Positions 1 through 8,833 of a DNA stretch of 64,000 nt are shown one piece after another. Position numbers and translations under genes: made by a program. The notes under the pieces were generated by a model, which was not told the origin of the DNA, made no database searches, and was given only the letters and a program-made list of their open reading frames with translations. Within the stretch, counting starts at the first letter, position 1. Each line of letters begins with the position of its first letter. Origin of the DNA: Mobilisporobacter senegalensis (GTDB taxonomy: Bacteria > Bacillota > Clostridia > Lachnospirales > Lachnospiraceae); NCBI RefSeq assembly GCF_003752155.1, contig NZ_RJVG01000006.1, positions 233,672-297,671 of the forward strand, in the 5' to 3' direction.

Positions 1-9
1 CTTCGTCAT
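1..9 (-). CDS. Start of a second sugar ABC permease (partial, MalG type expected)
   Basis: Only the first three codons (Met-Thr-Lys) lie in the window. They follow a strong GGAGGTGGG ribosome binding site at about 13-21 that overlaps the stop codon of the upstream permease. In this family a MalF-type permease gene is normally followed by a MalG-type one, so the partner permease is the natural candidate. The identity is inferred from position only, since almost no protein is visible. Confidence 0.55.
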
Positions 10-20
10 TTTCCCACCTC

Positions 21-902
21 CTAAAGATTGGCATCTGGTTTTAGAATCTTAGATACAATTCCAGAGACCACTACTCCCAGTATTACGATTAATAATGCAA
101 TAATAGAGCCGTAATCGATATTACCAATCGTAAATGTCTGTTCATACATATATGTACCTAAAAAATGTGTTACACCCTGGGGAGCTCCTTTGGGAACAAT
201 AACCCATGGTAAATCAAACACTTTTAACGCACCGGTAACAGCCAGGGTAATGCAGGTACAGATTACACCCCTGAGTAGAGGAATGGTTATATAAAATACC
301 TGTTTAAATTTTGAACAACCATCAATGGCAGCTGCTTCAAAAACATCTTCTGATATATCGCTAAGTCCGGTAAGCATAATTACAAAATAAAATCCTACAT
401 AACTCCATAAAGTCGGTATAGATACCATAATAAAAGCAATGGAAGGAGCCAGCCAGTTAATTGGCTCTTTATCGAGTGCCTTTAATAATTGGTTCAACAT
501 ACCACCATTATAATTGTAGAACAATTTAAAGATCAAACCTATCGCTGTTGCCGATATAACGATTGGGAAGAAATATACTGTCCTGAAAATATGTTGTCCC
601 CTTTTAATTGAATTCACCAAAATTGCGAGTATAAATGCAATACCTACTTGGAAAACAATTGTCAATCCCATCATTTTAAAAGAATTGACTAATGATATTT
701 TGATTTTAGGATCAGTTAAAAGTTTTTCAAAATTATCCAATCCAATAAACTTCCACTCTTTTCCCGGCATTTTTACAAATGATGTCATATCATAAAAACT
801 GTTAATTATATTTTCAACAAATGGTTCATATAAGAACACTAACATTAAAATAAAGCCTGGAAGCAAGAATATAAATAAAGGTAATTTCTTTTTATAAAGC
901 AT
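21..902 (-). CDS. Sugar ABC transporter permease, MalF/UgpA type
   Basis: This is a 293-residue inner-membrane permease of the carbohydrate uptake (CUT1) ABC importers. About six hydrophobic segments are visible. The binding-protein-dependent permease signature begins EAAAIDGCSKFKQVFYITIP near residue 190; this EAA loop docks on the ATPase. The length is usual for the family. The gene follows a solute-binding lipoprotein and precedes the start of a second permease, but no dedicated ATPase is in view. CUT1 systems of Firmicutes often share one MsiK-type ATPase encoded elsewhere. The chitinase and chitobiose phosphorylase upstream suggest N,N'-diacetylchitobiose or short chitooligosaccharides as cargo. 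The permease call is firm; the substrate is inferred. Confidence 0.9.
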   Translation of the reverse strand: MLYKKKLPLFIFLLPGFILMLVFLYEPFVENIINSFYDMTSFVKMPGKEWKFIGLDNFEKLLTDPKIKISLVNSFKMMGLTIVFQVGIAFILAILVNSIKRGQHIFRTVYFFPIVISATAIGLIFKLFYNYNGGMLNQLLKALDKEPINWLAPSIAFIMVSIPTLWSYVGFYFVIMLTGLSDISEDVFEAAAIDGCSKFKQVFYITIPLLRGVICTCITLAVTGALKVFDLPWVIVPKGAPQGVTHFLGTYMYEQTFTIGNIDYGSIIALLIVILGVVVSGIVSKILKPDANL

Positions 903-952
903 TAATATCTCGCCTTTCTTTCCTATATTCTGATATTAAAACAGAGGGGCGG

Positions 953-1084
953 ATTTTATCTGATGACTACCAGCTGTAACACTCCCACTTTTAAAGTGGG
1001 AGATAACAGCTGCTACGTCCCTAGATAAGTTCAACTAAGATTCAGATGTGGTAAAAACCACATCTGAATTAAGTTTCACTTCAT
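953..1084. repeat. 132-bp two-hairpin intercistronic repeat, copy 1
   Basis: The same 132-bp block recurs at 36247-36378 with six substitutions and no gaps. It contains a hairpin with arms TTCAGATGTGG and CCACATCTGAA. A second hairpin has CTCCCACTT and AAGTGGGAG arms nested inside CAGCTGT and ACAGCTG. It lies between the solute-binding-protein gene and the permease gene, which are co-oriented. No ORF fits it. It could be an intercistronic mRNA element or a non-autonomous mobile remnant of IS200/IS605 type; neither is proven. Confidence 0.85.
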
Positions 1085-1108
1085 AACCCCTCTGCCAAAA
1101 TAATTTAA

Positions 1109-2437
1109 TTACTTGTTATTGATTTCTAAAACTTCTTTCAGTAAATCTTTAGGATCTTTTGCTCCTGTAGAAACTTCTACAATACCTGAAATTAAAGTAT
1201 TATAAGCTTCTTGAGAAATTCTTGCATCTGTTGGAGATGAAATACTTGTAGCTGCACTACTGTATTCAAGACCAGATACACCAAGTGGTGTCATAGTATC
1301 AAGTGGATCTACAGCACAAGCTGCCTGACCATTGCCACCCCAATATTTTGTAACAGATTCTTTGTTCGTATGTGCCATTACAAATTTAACGGCTGCATCT
1401 CTCTTGTCTGGATCTTCCCATGCTTTCTTTGTAATATAGAAACCTGAAGAGATTCCACCAACCATAGCTCCAGCCTGAGCTTTTCCACCTGGAATTGTTG
1501 GGAATGCAACGACTACTGTATTGTCTTGATCTGTAACTCCACCAGCATACCATGAACCATCTAATTGCATAGCAGCTTGTTTGTTCTTGAATAATTCACC
1601 TGCAAGTTCATTATCAATTGTATCTGTATCTGCTGGGAATGCACCCATATCTCTTAAAGTTTTGAACATTGAAAGACCTTTTGCCCAATCTTCTGGGGTT
1701 TCCGTTGGAACTTGCGCATATCCATCTGGACCAGCAGATGAAAGCATTAAGAACTCAACCCAATAATGAGGTACATTATTTAATGAAACAGCGATAGGAA
1801 CAATGTCATTTTCTTTAAAAGTTTCAATAGCTTTTGTCATCTTATCCCAATCTGTTGGTAATTCAAGACCATATTTATCAAAAAGGTCTTTATTGCAGAA
1901 TAAACCTTCCCAATATCCTGTAGTAGGAACTGCTCTTTGAACTCCGTCTGGGTTAGATGCTGCTTTTAATGCTGTATCAAGAGTATCTTTTGCATAATCT
2001 GGATATTCAGCTTTGATTTCATCGATAGATACGAATTTGTCTGCTGCTAATACATCACTTGCATTAGCATCTGTAAAATATTGAATAACATCTGGTTCAT
2101 TTCCTACTGCAAAATCAGCTGCGATTTTTGTCTTCCAGTCCTGATCTGCAGATTGTGAATCATCTTCTAAAGTTATGTATGAATTTTCAGCCATAAATTG
2201 TTCGTTAATTGCCTGATAATTACCAGCGTTAGGATCAGTACCACCATGCATGGATACTGTTGTTAATGTAACTGGATTTTTTGTTGCTTCTGTTGATTCT
2301 GTATCTGTAGTTTCTTCTGTAGAGGCGGAATCCTTTGCAGCTTCCTTTGTTTCTTCCTTCTTTCCACATGCAGTCATAAGTGAAAATACTAATACAACTG
2401 TCAAAACCATGGATAGAATTCTTTTCATTTTTTTCAT
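1109..2437 (-). CDS. Extracellular solute-binding lipoprotein of a sugar ABC transporter (family 1)
   Basis: This is a 442-residue SBP_bac_1 type lipoprotein. The N-terminus is a basic/hydrophobic signal ending in a lipobox (LMTAC), so the mature protein should be anchored at Cys on the outer face of the membrane. A Ser/Thr/Glu-rich linker follows before the binding domain. The start was placed at ATG 2437, where GGAGG at 2446-2450 has good spacing, rather than at the upstream in-frame codon at 2479. It delivers sugar to the permease pair downstream. The neighbouring GH18 and chitobiose phosphorylase point to a chitin-derived ligand, which is inference. A 132-bp repeat separates it from the permease gene and may let it be expressed more strongly. 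Confidence 0.9.
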   Translation of the reverse strand: MKKMKRILSMVLTVVLVFSLMTACGKKEETKEAAKDSASTEETTDTESTEATKNPVTLTTVSMHGGTDPNAGNYQAINEQFMAENSYITLEDDSQSADQDWKTKIAADFAVGNEPDVIQYFTDANASDVLAADKFVSIDEIKAEYPDYAKDTLDTALKAASNPDGVQRAVPTTGYWEGLFCNKDLFDKYGLELPTDWDKMTKAIETFKENDIVPIAVSLNNVPHYWVEFLMLSSAGPDGYAQVPTETPEDWAKGLSMFKTLRDMGAFPADTDTIDNELAGELFKNKQAAMQLDGSWYAGGVTDQDNTVVVAFPTIPGGKAQAGAMVGGISSGFYITKKAWEDPDKRDAAVKFVMAHTNKESVTKYWGGNGQAACAVDPLDTMTPLGVSGLEYSSAATSISSPTDARISQEAYNTLISGIVEVSTGAKDPKDLLKEVLEINNK

Positions 2438-2510
2438 AAATAAATCCTCCCTGAAATAATATAGTTTTTGCAACCTCATGAAGATTACTTATCTCACTTG
2501 GTATACTCTA

Positions 2511-2566
2511 ATTATACAGACACATTTTACAAATATCATTAGTTCATCTTGACATTATTTGTTCAT
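2511..2566 (-). promoter_or_regulatory. Candidate promoter and direct repeats upstream of the sugar-binding protein gene
   Basis: Read on the minus strand there is a TATAAT at 2516-2511. Just upstream are two direct repeats, ATGAACTAAT (2547-2538) and ATGAACAAAT (2566-2557), spaced 19 bp apart. Direct repeats about two helical turns apart are typical of AraC-family regulators such as YesN-type response regulators. No convincing -35 box was seen, which would suit an activated promoter. This is based on motif inspection only. Confidence 0.35.
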
Positions 2567-2616
2567 TCTTGCTACCTTTTATTTTTCATACATATTTAGC
2601 ACAGTAAAAGTATATT

Positions 2617-4479
2617 TTATTCCGATTTATCCAATAGACTTTTTAGTAAATTTCTCTTTTCCGTATCATCTACCATCTCATAAGGTATGGTTATCGTAGA
2701 TGCTGTTTCTTCATCATCCACTGGTAATATAGTAAGACCATAGTCTTCTCCGTAAATTAATTTAATTCTTTCATTTACATTACGTATACCAAGGGATACA
2801 TGTTTGCCTTTTCCATTTGCAATACTGTCTTTTTCTCCATTTAATATCCTTTGTACTCTGGTCACATCTTCACTTGTCATTGCTTTTCCTGTATTGGTGA
2901 CTTGTAGAATAACATTATCCTCTTCTTTATAAACTTTAAGCCGGATTGTTCCAGTCTTAACCACTTCTACTCCATGAACAACCGCATTTTCCAAGATAGG
3001 CTGTAAAATTAACTGAGGCACCTGTAATTGTAATAGATCAGGATCTACTTCTTTTTCAACTCTGAGTCTTTGCCCAAAACGCATTGATATAATATAAAAA
3101 TATGCATCTGCACATCTTAGCTCTTCTGATAGATTAATCAGTTTTTTATTATTACGGTCCATACTATAATCCAATAATGTGCCTAAAGCTTCAATCATCT
3201 TAGACACTGCTACGTCTCCTGCCATTCTCGCCTGCCAGTTCATCATCTCTAATGTATTATTTAGAAAATGAGGATTGATCTGTGATTGTAAGGCTATGAT
3301 CTTAGCTTCTTTTCTTGCCAGTTTTTCATTATATGCATAGTCGAAGAGATATTTTACTTCTGCCGACATACGGTTAAAGGAATCCATTAAATAGGAGAAT
3401 TCTGCATTTGGCATCTCTTCACCAATAATCTGCATACCGATTTTCCCTTTTTCAACTTCTTTGGATGCTTTCATCATTCTTCCCATTGGTGCAGTAATAT
3501 GCTTTGCAATAAAATATAACATATATATGAATACAGGGATTACAATTAAAATGATAATCATTATAATATAAATCAATGTAGTAAGTTCATTGTAGATTTT
3601 ACTTTTATCCGCTACCAGGATTGCTCCAAAATGATAATCATCAAACTTCTGCTGATATATTAATCCGGTAAAGATGCTGCCATCTACTTTCATGATCTCC
3701 CGGTTAATGGTCCTGGAATACTGGCTTCTTAATTTATCAACGATGGAAGTCCTGCTTTCTTCACTGAGCGTACTGTCATAAACTATCATAGATTCTGAAT
3801 CATCTATAAAAAAGCCCAATTCATAGTCTGTATTAAGGGCCAATCCATCGAAAAGTTTACTCTTATTTAATTCTACTACTAAAGTTCCAAATTTAGTATA
3901 GTTTGTTGTTGTATATAAATTTCGAATGATATAAATCTTGCCATCAACTATTTTAACATGAGCATCTGTTGTCTCCTGTTCTGTTATCTCATTTGCTACT
4001 TTATGTACTTTTTCATAATAAGTATCGATGTAACTTTTAGGCTTTCTGGAGGTATAATAGAGACGTTCCGGCTCATCACTCAGATAAAAGGCCGACATAA
4101 CAAAACGATTATCATTATAATATTTACTTTTTAAATTACTGATCACTTCTTTATAAAATTCAGCTTTAGTCATATTGCCAACATGAAATTTTCTCCAGGC
4201 TTTTTCAATCACTAATTCATAAGACGTTTTCTTAGAAATAGTTATGGCCTCGTCCAATTTTTGAGCGTGAAATGATGTAAAGTTCTTAAGACTTTCTTCC
4301 ATTAATGTTTCTGTCTTGTCAATAATATTGTTACGATAAGACATGGATATGAATATAAATATGATGCAAACCGGTACAATCCAGGCAATCACGATTAAGA
4401 AGAGCAGCCTTCTTCTTAATGAAATTGGTTTGTCTTTTTTATCCTTGAATCTAAAAAATATATTGGCATTTCGTTTCAT
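2617..4479 (-). CDS. Sensor histidine kinase, YesM/LytS type
   Basis: This is a 620-residue membrane kinase. TM1 is at about residues 25-46, followed by an extracellular sensor region to about 295. TM2 is at about 297-323, then a HAMP linker and a His_kinase domain with phospho-acceptor His404 in the motif QSQINPHFLNNTLE. The C-terminal ATPase has N-box LILQPILENAVVHG. ATG 4479 is preceded by AGGAGG. YesM-type kinases sense extracellular sugars or binding proteins and phosphorylate an AraC-type YesN regulator. No such regulator is adjacent here; the gene lies between the chitinase and the solute-binding protein. It probably controls this chitin locus through a regulator beyond the left edge or elsewhere. 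The family usually has Tyr rather than Asn in HFLYNT. Confidence 0.92.
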   Translation of the reverse strand: MKRNANIFFRFKDKKDKPISLRRRLLFLIVIAWIVPVCIIFIFISMSYRNNIIDKTETLMEESLKNFTSFHAQKLDEAITISKKTSYELVIEKAWRKFHVGNMTKAEFYKEVISNLKSKYYNDNRFVMSAFYLSDEPERLYYTSRKPKSYIDTYYEKVHKVANEITEQETTDAHVKIVDGKIYIIRNLYTTTNYTKFGTLVVELNKSKLFDGLALNTDYELGFFIDDSESMIVYDSTLSEESRTSIVDKLRSQYSRTINREIMKVDGSIFTGLIYQQKFDDYHFGAILVADKSKIYNELTTLIYIIMIIILIVIPVFIYMLYFIAKHITAPMGRMMKASKEVEKGKIGMQIIGEEMPNAEFSYLMDSFNRMSAEVKYLFDYAYNEKLARKEAKIIALQSQINPHFLNNTLEMMNWQARMAGDVAVSKMIEALGTLLDYSMDRNNKKLINLSEELRCADAYFYIISMRFGQRLRVEKEVDPDLLQLQVPQLILQPILENAVVHGVEVVKTGTIRLKVYKEEDNVILQVTNTGKAMTSEDVTRVQRILNGEKDSIANGKGKHVSLGIRNVNERIKLIYGEDYGLTILPVDDEETASTITIPYEMVDDTEKRNLLKSLLDKSE

Positions 4480-4528
4480 CCTGCAATTGCCTCCTGTTAA
4501 AATATAAATTCATTAATTCATATTATCT

Positions 4529-4562
4529 AAAAAGGGGCTGTTGCTTGTTTTGCAACAGCCCT
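4529..4562 (-). terminator. Rho-independent terminator after the chitinase gene
   Basis: On the minus strand a GGGCTGTTGC/GCAACAGCCC stem with a seven-base loop is followed by C and five T residues. It lies between the GH18 stop and the kinase start, so the kinase may have its own promoter or receive read-through. Confidence 0.8.
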
Positions 4563-4664
4563 GATCCACTTTTTTATTTTACCATAAAATCCACTATTAA
4601 TCCATACTTTGAATAGTATCTTCAATTATACTAAGTGAATGATTTTAAACTGAGTAGTATCAAA

Positions 4665-7085
4665 TTAATTAGAAATTAATTTCCATGAAGCATCAGATCC
4701 AGGTACAGATGTAGTCCACCATTGAGCCTCATAAATACTACCATTATAAGATACTAAATCTCCTCCTAAGTATGCATGACCCGGTATATAATCAGATGAA
4801 CCATCTGGATTTGGGGTTACCTGAAGAGACCAGGCAGCGGAAGTTTCCGGATTTTCCCCAAGTGTCCACCAATTGCATATATAGGTTTTACCATTATAAA
4901 CAACTATATCACCTTTAACATAAACTTTATTTGGGTCATATGTATCATTCGTTGGATTGTCTGCTTCTACAGTTATAATTCTGGAAATTGTTGTAGTTGC
5001 ATTTTTACTGTCTGTTACTGAATAAATAAGTGTATATGTTCCCTCCCTAGAGGTATCCACAGTACCACTGACTGTGATTGCGGATGTCAGATTTCCATCT
5101 TCCTCATCCATTGCAGTAACTCCGGTAAGTGGATTAAAGATATCTCCTACCTTAATTGTAATATTACCTGCACCTGATATCACAGGCTTTGCATTATCGC
5201 CAGGATCAGGGTTCGTAGTATCATCACCATATAATACCTGCCTGCTTATTTCTGATCCGCTTTTAATGATCCGCTGTGAAAGTTCGATACTTATAATATC
5301 TTCTAAAGTTGCCGGGCCTGTGGTGGCAAGTTTAAATGTACAGCTGCTTCCCTGACCAATTGTCTGGTTATCATAAACTGTTGCAAGATCAGCAACACCA
5401 ATTCCATTTACATTGGTTACAGTTCCACTTCCATAACCTCCGGAACTAAAATTAGCGCCGCTCTTTGTCTTTATATAAATTTTAGGTAATTTAATCGTTT
5501 CTCCAGCAAGTTCAACCAGGCTCAGAACCTCTCCAGTTTCATTCTTTGCTGCATTATTTTTGATGGTGATTTCAAACCCTTTGGATGCTTGGTCACTGTA
5601 TGGGGTAACCGTTACACTGGCATCAATACTGGCTTTTCCAATTTCATACTCTGGAAGGGCGCCAGTTCCAAACAATGCATCTTTAATTGTTTTTGTTAAT
5701 TCATCCTTTTTTGATGGATTTGAAGTAACAGCATCCCCTGATGCAGCCCATGATATCATTCCGCCAAGATTATGATTTAATACATATGCTGCTTTTTCTC
5801 TGATAGAGCGCTGGTTATCATATGTAAAAAATGCTCCCGTATTAGTATCATAAAGATAAGGTGCTTTTGCCGCATCATCCCAATATTCTTTAAGACCTGG
5901 ATATGCTGCTTTTAATTTCTGTAAAGATCCATAGTTCCATACACCACTACGGCGTCCGCCCTCTCCTGACTTAAGAGGAGCTTCATTCGCAGCACCCCGG
6001 GATGGTGTTTGATCCGCATCCTGTGTACAAACTTGTGCTTCACCAAATAGACCTGGTGTTGCCGGATTGCTGCCCATACTTACCTTTTCCCATCCTCTGG
6101 TATAGAAAGCAGAACCAATAACTATTTTATTGGATGGTGCTCCTTTAGATAACAGATAAGAAACGGATGCATCTACTGATAACCCTGAGCCAGCATTTGG
6201 ATCATTTGGATTTGTATACAATCCGGTATGATGTCCACTGACAGAGTCCCATGCACCATGCAGATCATATGTCATGATATTTGCAAAATCTACAGTTTGG
6301 AACAAACGAGGAATATCAACACCTGCTTCCAGTTGTGATTTAGAAGCTGGAATAGCCACTGATAATTCGTAAGTACGATCTAATTGTTCCCCCTGTATAT
6401 TTAATGCATTTTTTAAATCCTGCAGCAGAAGAATATAGTTCTCCTTATCTGCAGCAGTTGCAAGTGGAGTTCCTTCGTCATTTTGATTATCAACTTTATC
6501 TGCTTGACGAGGCAAAGCTGGATATTCCCAATCAATATCCACAAAATCCATATTAGTATATTTTATGAATTTCATGACATTTTCAACAAATCTGGCACGA
6601 GTTCCCGGATTTGCCGCTACAGTAGAAAAATCACCGGACTTGGACCATCCACCAATAGACACCCCTATCCTCAGGTTTGGATTTGCTGCTCTTAATTCCT
6701 GTAATGCAGATAAAATACCGGCATTTGCTGCTCCCCACTGTACCTCAGCCATACCAACAGGTGCACCCACAGCCGCATCTTTATCCGTAAATATAAGATT
6801 TCCATTTGCATCAAAGTCTAAGAATGCAAAATTAAGATGGGTCAACTGATCTGCCGGGATTCCGCTTGGATAAAAGTTTCCTTGTCCTCCCCATATAGAC
6901 CAGTCTCCATAGTACATTACATTTCGTAATGTTCCATTTGACGGAGAAAAATCTGGTAAGTCCTTGCTTTGTGCTGATGCCAATACAGTTACTCCTGGTG
7001 TCAGAATTGTAGTTAATAGTAACGTTGTGGTTGTGATAACTGTTAATATCCGTTTCACATTGGTTGATAGCTTCTTACTTTTCAT
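4665..7085 (-). CDS. Secreted GH18 chitinase with two C-terminal chitin-binding modules
   Basis: This is an 806-residue exoenzyme predicted to hydrolyse beta-1,4 bonds of chitin outside the cell. A signal peptide spans about residues 1-38. The GH18 barrel follows, with SIGGW near 143-147 and the catalytic DxxDxDxE motif at 180-187 (DFVDIDWE), where Glu187 is the acid/base. An Ig-like linker module (about 650-720) comes after the barrel. Two short WW-containing CBM5/12-type modules sit at the very C-terminus, each with a Y-x-x-G-D-x-V-x-Y-N-G pattern. ATG 7085 is preceded by AAAGGAGG. A terminator follows. It heads the secreted part of a locus that also encodes a chitobiose phosphorylase, so its dimer product feeds directly into phosphorolysis. 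Confidence 0.95.
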   Translation of the reverse strand: MKSKKLSTNVKRILTVITTTTLLLTTILTPGVTVLASAQSKDLPDFSPSNGTLRNVMYYGDWSIWGGQGNFYPSGIPADQLTHLNFAFLDFDANGNLIFTDKDAAVGAPVGMAEVQWGAANAGILSALQELRAANPNLRIGVSIGGWSKSGDFSTVAANPGTRARFVENVMKFIKYTNMDFVDIDWEYPALPRQADKVDNQNDEGTPLATAADKENYILLLQDLKNALNIQGEQLDRTYELSVAIPASKSQLEAGVDIPRLFQTVDFANIMTYDLHGAWDSVSGHHTGLYTNPNDPNAGSGLSVDASVSYLLSKGAPSNKIVIGSAFYTRGWEKVSMGSNPATPGLFGEAQVCTQDADQTPSRGAANEAPLKSGEGGRRSGVWNYGSLQKLKAAYPGLKEYWDDAAKAPYLYDTNTGAFFTYDNQRSIREKAAYVLNHNLGGMISWAASGDAVTSNPSKKDELTKTIKDALFGTGALPEYEIGKASIDASVTVTPYSDQASKGFEITIKNNAAKNETGEVLSLVELAGETIKLPKIYIKTKSGANFSSGGYGSGTVTNVNGIGVADLATVYDNQTIGQGSSCTFKLATTGPATLEDIISIELSQRIIKSGSEISRQVLYGDDTTNPDPGDNAKPVISGAGNITIKVGDIFNPLTGVTAMDEEDGNLTSAITVSGTVDTSREGTYTLIYSVTDSKNATTTISRIITVEADNPTNDTYDPNKVYVKGDIVVYNGKTYICNWWTLGENPETSAAWSLQVTPNPDGSSDYIPGHAYLGGDLVSYNGSIYEAQWWTTSVPGSDASWKLISN

Positions 7086-7310
7086 CTTATTCCTCCTTTA
7101 TATAGTTTTTGCATAGAATTGAGTATAAATCATCCAATTTTTGTATTAAACTTGAAAATATAACCAATTCTATAACTCCATTTTGTCATATTTTGTAATT
7201 AAGTCAATCTCATCTCTTGCGATTATTTGTCTGCTTTTGTGCTCTTGTCCCAAGCTGGACTGATTTTATCAAAGGGTTTTGTTACGAATGTAGAATATAC
7301 CGAAAAGAAA

Positions 7311-7389
7311 CCATAAAGAGGCTTTTGCAAAAACATAAGATTCTCTATACATAAGAAGAAAAGTATATTTTGCAAAAGCCCCTTTATGG
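7311..7389 (-). terminator. Long imperfect hairpin after the phosphohexomutase gene
   Basis: A 22-bp arm at 7311-7332 pairs with 7368-7389 with one mismatch, enclosing a 35-bp loop. It starts four bases after the mutase stop codon on the minus strand and is followed by a T-rich run (TTTCTTTT). It most likely ends or protects the chitobiose phosphorylase-mutase transcript. The long loop is unusual for an intrinsic terminator. The rest of the 307-bp gap to the chitinase gene is AT-rich and shows no ORF. Confidence 0.55.
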
Positions 7390-7392
7390 ATT

Positions 7393-8808
7393 TTATTTAA
7401 TTTTTAAAAAGTCTTCAAATATTTCACAAATAATTCTTGCATCATCTTTTCTTGGCATTTCACAAAAGATGCGAAGTAATGGTTCGGTTCCGGAAAATCT
7501 TGTTATGACCCAGCCACCATTTTTAAAATATATCTTGCAGCCATCAAGATAGGATATCTTTTCAATATCAAAAGGTAGCACCGGCAAGTATTTATCAATT
7601 AAAAGCACTTGATAGATATCTTCTTTTTTCTCCTGGCTGAATTTATAATCTCTTTCTTCCATATAGATCGATCCATACTCTTCTTCAATATCTTTTGCTA
7701 TCTCAGAAAGTTTTTTACCAGTTAATGCTATCATTTCTACTAAAAGTGCAGCTGCATAAATGCCATCTTTTCCTTTAATATGTCCGCGAACGGTAAGTCC
7801 GCCCGAGGATTCTCCACCAATAATTGCATCTGTTTCATTCATTTTGGCTGAAATATGTTTAAATCCAACCGGAACTTCATAACATTTTTCTCCAAAACTA
7901 TCGGCAACCTTATCTAACATATGAGTTGTAGCTATATTACGAACAACCGGTCCATGCCATCCTTTATATTTTACTAAATAATAATATAGTAATACTAAGA
8001 TATCATTTGGATGTAAGAACCTTCCCGTATCATCGATTACACCAATCCTGTCTGCATCACCGTCGGTAGCAATACCAATATCACAATTATGATCAATCAC
8101 ATAATTTTGCAGACTTCTTAATGTATGTACGGATGGAGATGGTAATTTCCCTCCAAATAAAGTATCGTGTCTTTCATGTATTGTATATACATCACATCTG
8201 GCTGTTAAAAGAATTGTCTTCAGAGAAGTTTCACTCACCCCATACATAGGGTCTAAGGCAACTCTTAACCCTGTCTGTCTGATGGCCTGCATATCTACTG
8301 AATTGATAATATTATCTAAGTATTCATTCAGAGGATTGATTTCAACAATCAGCCCTCTGCAGAGTGCTTTTTCATATTCCATGGCTACGATAGAACAATC
8401 ATCAATATTATTGATATACTCTTCAATATCTCGCGTCTGTGTTTCATCTGCATCACGACCGCCATAAGTAAATACTTTTATCCCATTATAAATAGCTGGA
8501 TTATGACTTGCAGTAATCATCATACCGTAATGCATTCTATGATTTAAGACATAATACATTATTAATGGAGTTGGAGAAGAACGGTTAATTAAATAAGCCG
8601 TAATGCCTTCCGCAGCAAATATTTCTCCTGCCCATTTCATCGCTTCCTTAGAGAGAAATCTTCTATCATAGCCAAGAACGATGCCATTCTCAACGACTCC
8701 CTCATCCTGCATCTTTACTGCTAATGCCTTTGCAAGTTTTTGTATATTGTATTTGGTGAAATCTTCTCCGATTACGGCTCTCCAACCACCTGTACCAAAT
8801 TTAATCAT
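7393..8808 (-). CDS. Phosphohexomutase (phosphoglucosamine/phosphoglucomutase superfamily), probably acting on GlcNAc-1-phosphate
   Basis: This 471-residue alpha-D-phosphohexomutase has all four family signatures. These are TASHNP with active Ser101, the metal-binding DGDADR loop at 249-254, the sugar-binding GGESSGG loop at 331-337, and a phosphate-binding RFSGTEPLLRI near the C-terminus. It starts 25 bp after the chitobiose phosphorylase gene, with AAGGGG as its RBS. The phosphorylase releases GlcNAc-1-phosphate, and the obvious next step is conversion to GlcNAc-6-phosphate. That pairing is known for ChbP clusters and is the reason for the substrate call. The sequence alone does not exclude glucose- or mannose-phosphate activity. 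Confidence 0.9.
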   Translation of the reverse strand: MIKFGTGGWRAVIGEDFTKYNIQKLAKALAVKMQDEGVVENGIVLGYDRRFLSKEAMKWAGEIFAAEGITAYLINRSSPTPLIMYYVLNHRMHYGMMITASHNPAIYNGIKVFTYGGRDADETQTRDIEEYINNIDDCSIVAMEYEKALCRGLIVEINPLNEYLDNIINSVDMQAIRQTGLRVALDPMYGVSETSLKTILLTARCDVYTIHERHDTLFGGKLPSPSVHTLRSLQNYVIDHNCDIGIATDGDADRIGVIDDTGRFLHPNDILVLLYYYLVKYKGWHGPVVRNIATTHMLDKVADSFGEKCYEVPVGFKHISAKMNETDAIIGGESSGGLTVRGHIKGKDGIYAAALLVEMIALTGKKLSEIAKDIEEEYGSIYMEERDYKFSQEKKEDIYQVLLIDKYLPVLPFDIEKISYLDGCKIYFKNGGWVITRFSGTEPLLRIFCEMPRKDDARIICEIFEDFLKIK

Positions 8809-8833
8809 TTTAATGCCCCTTTCGATCTGCTGC

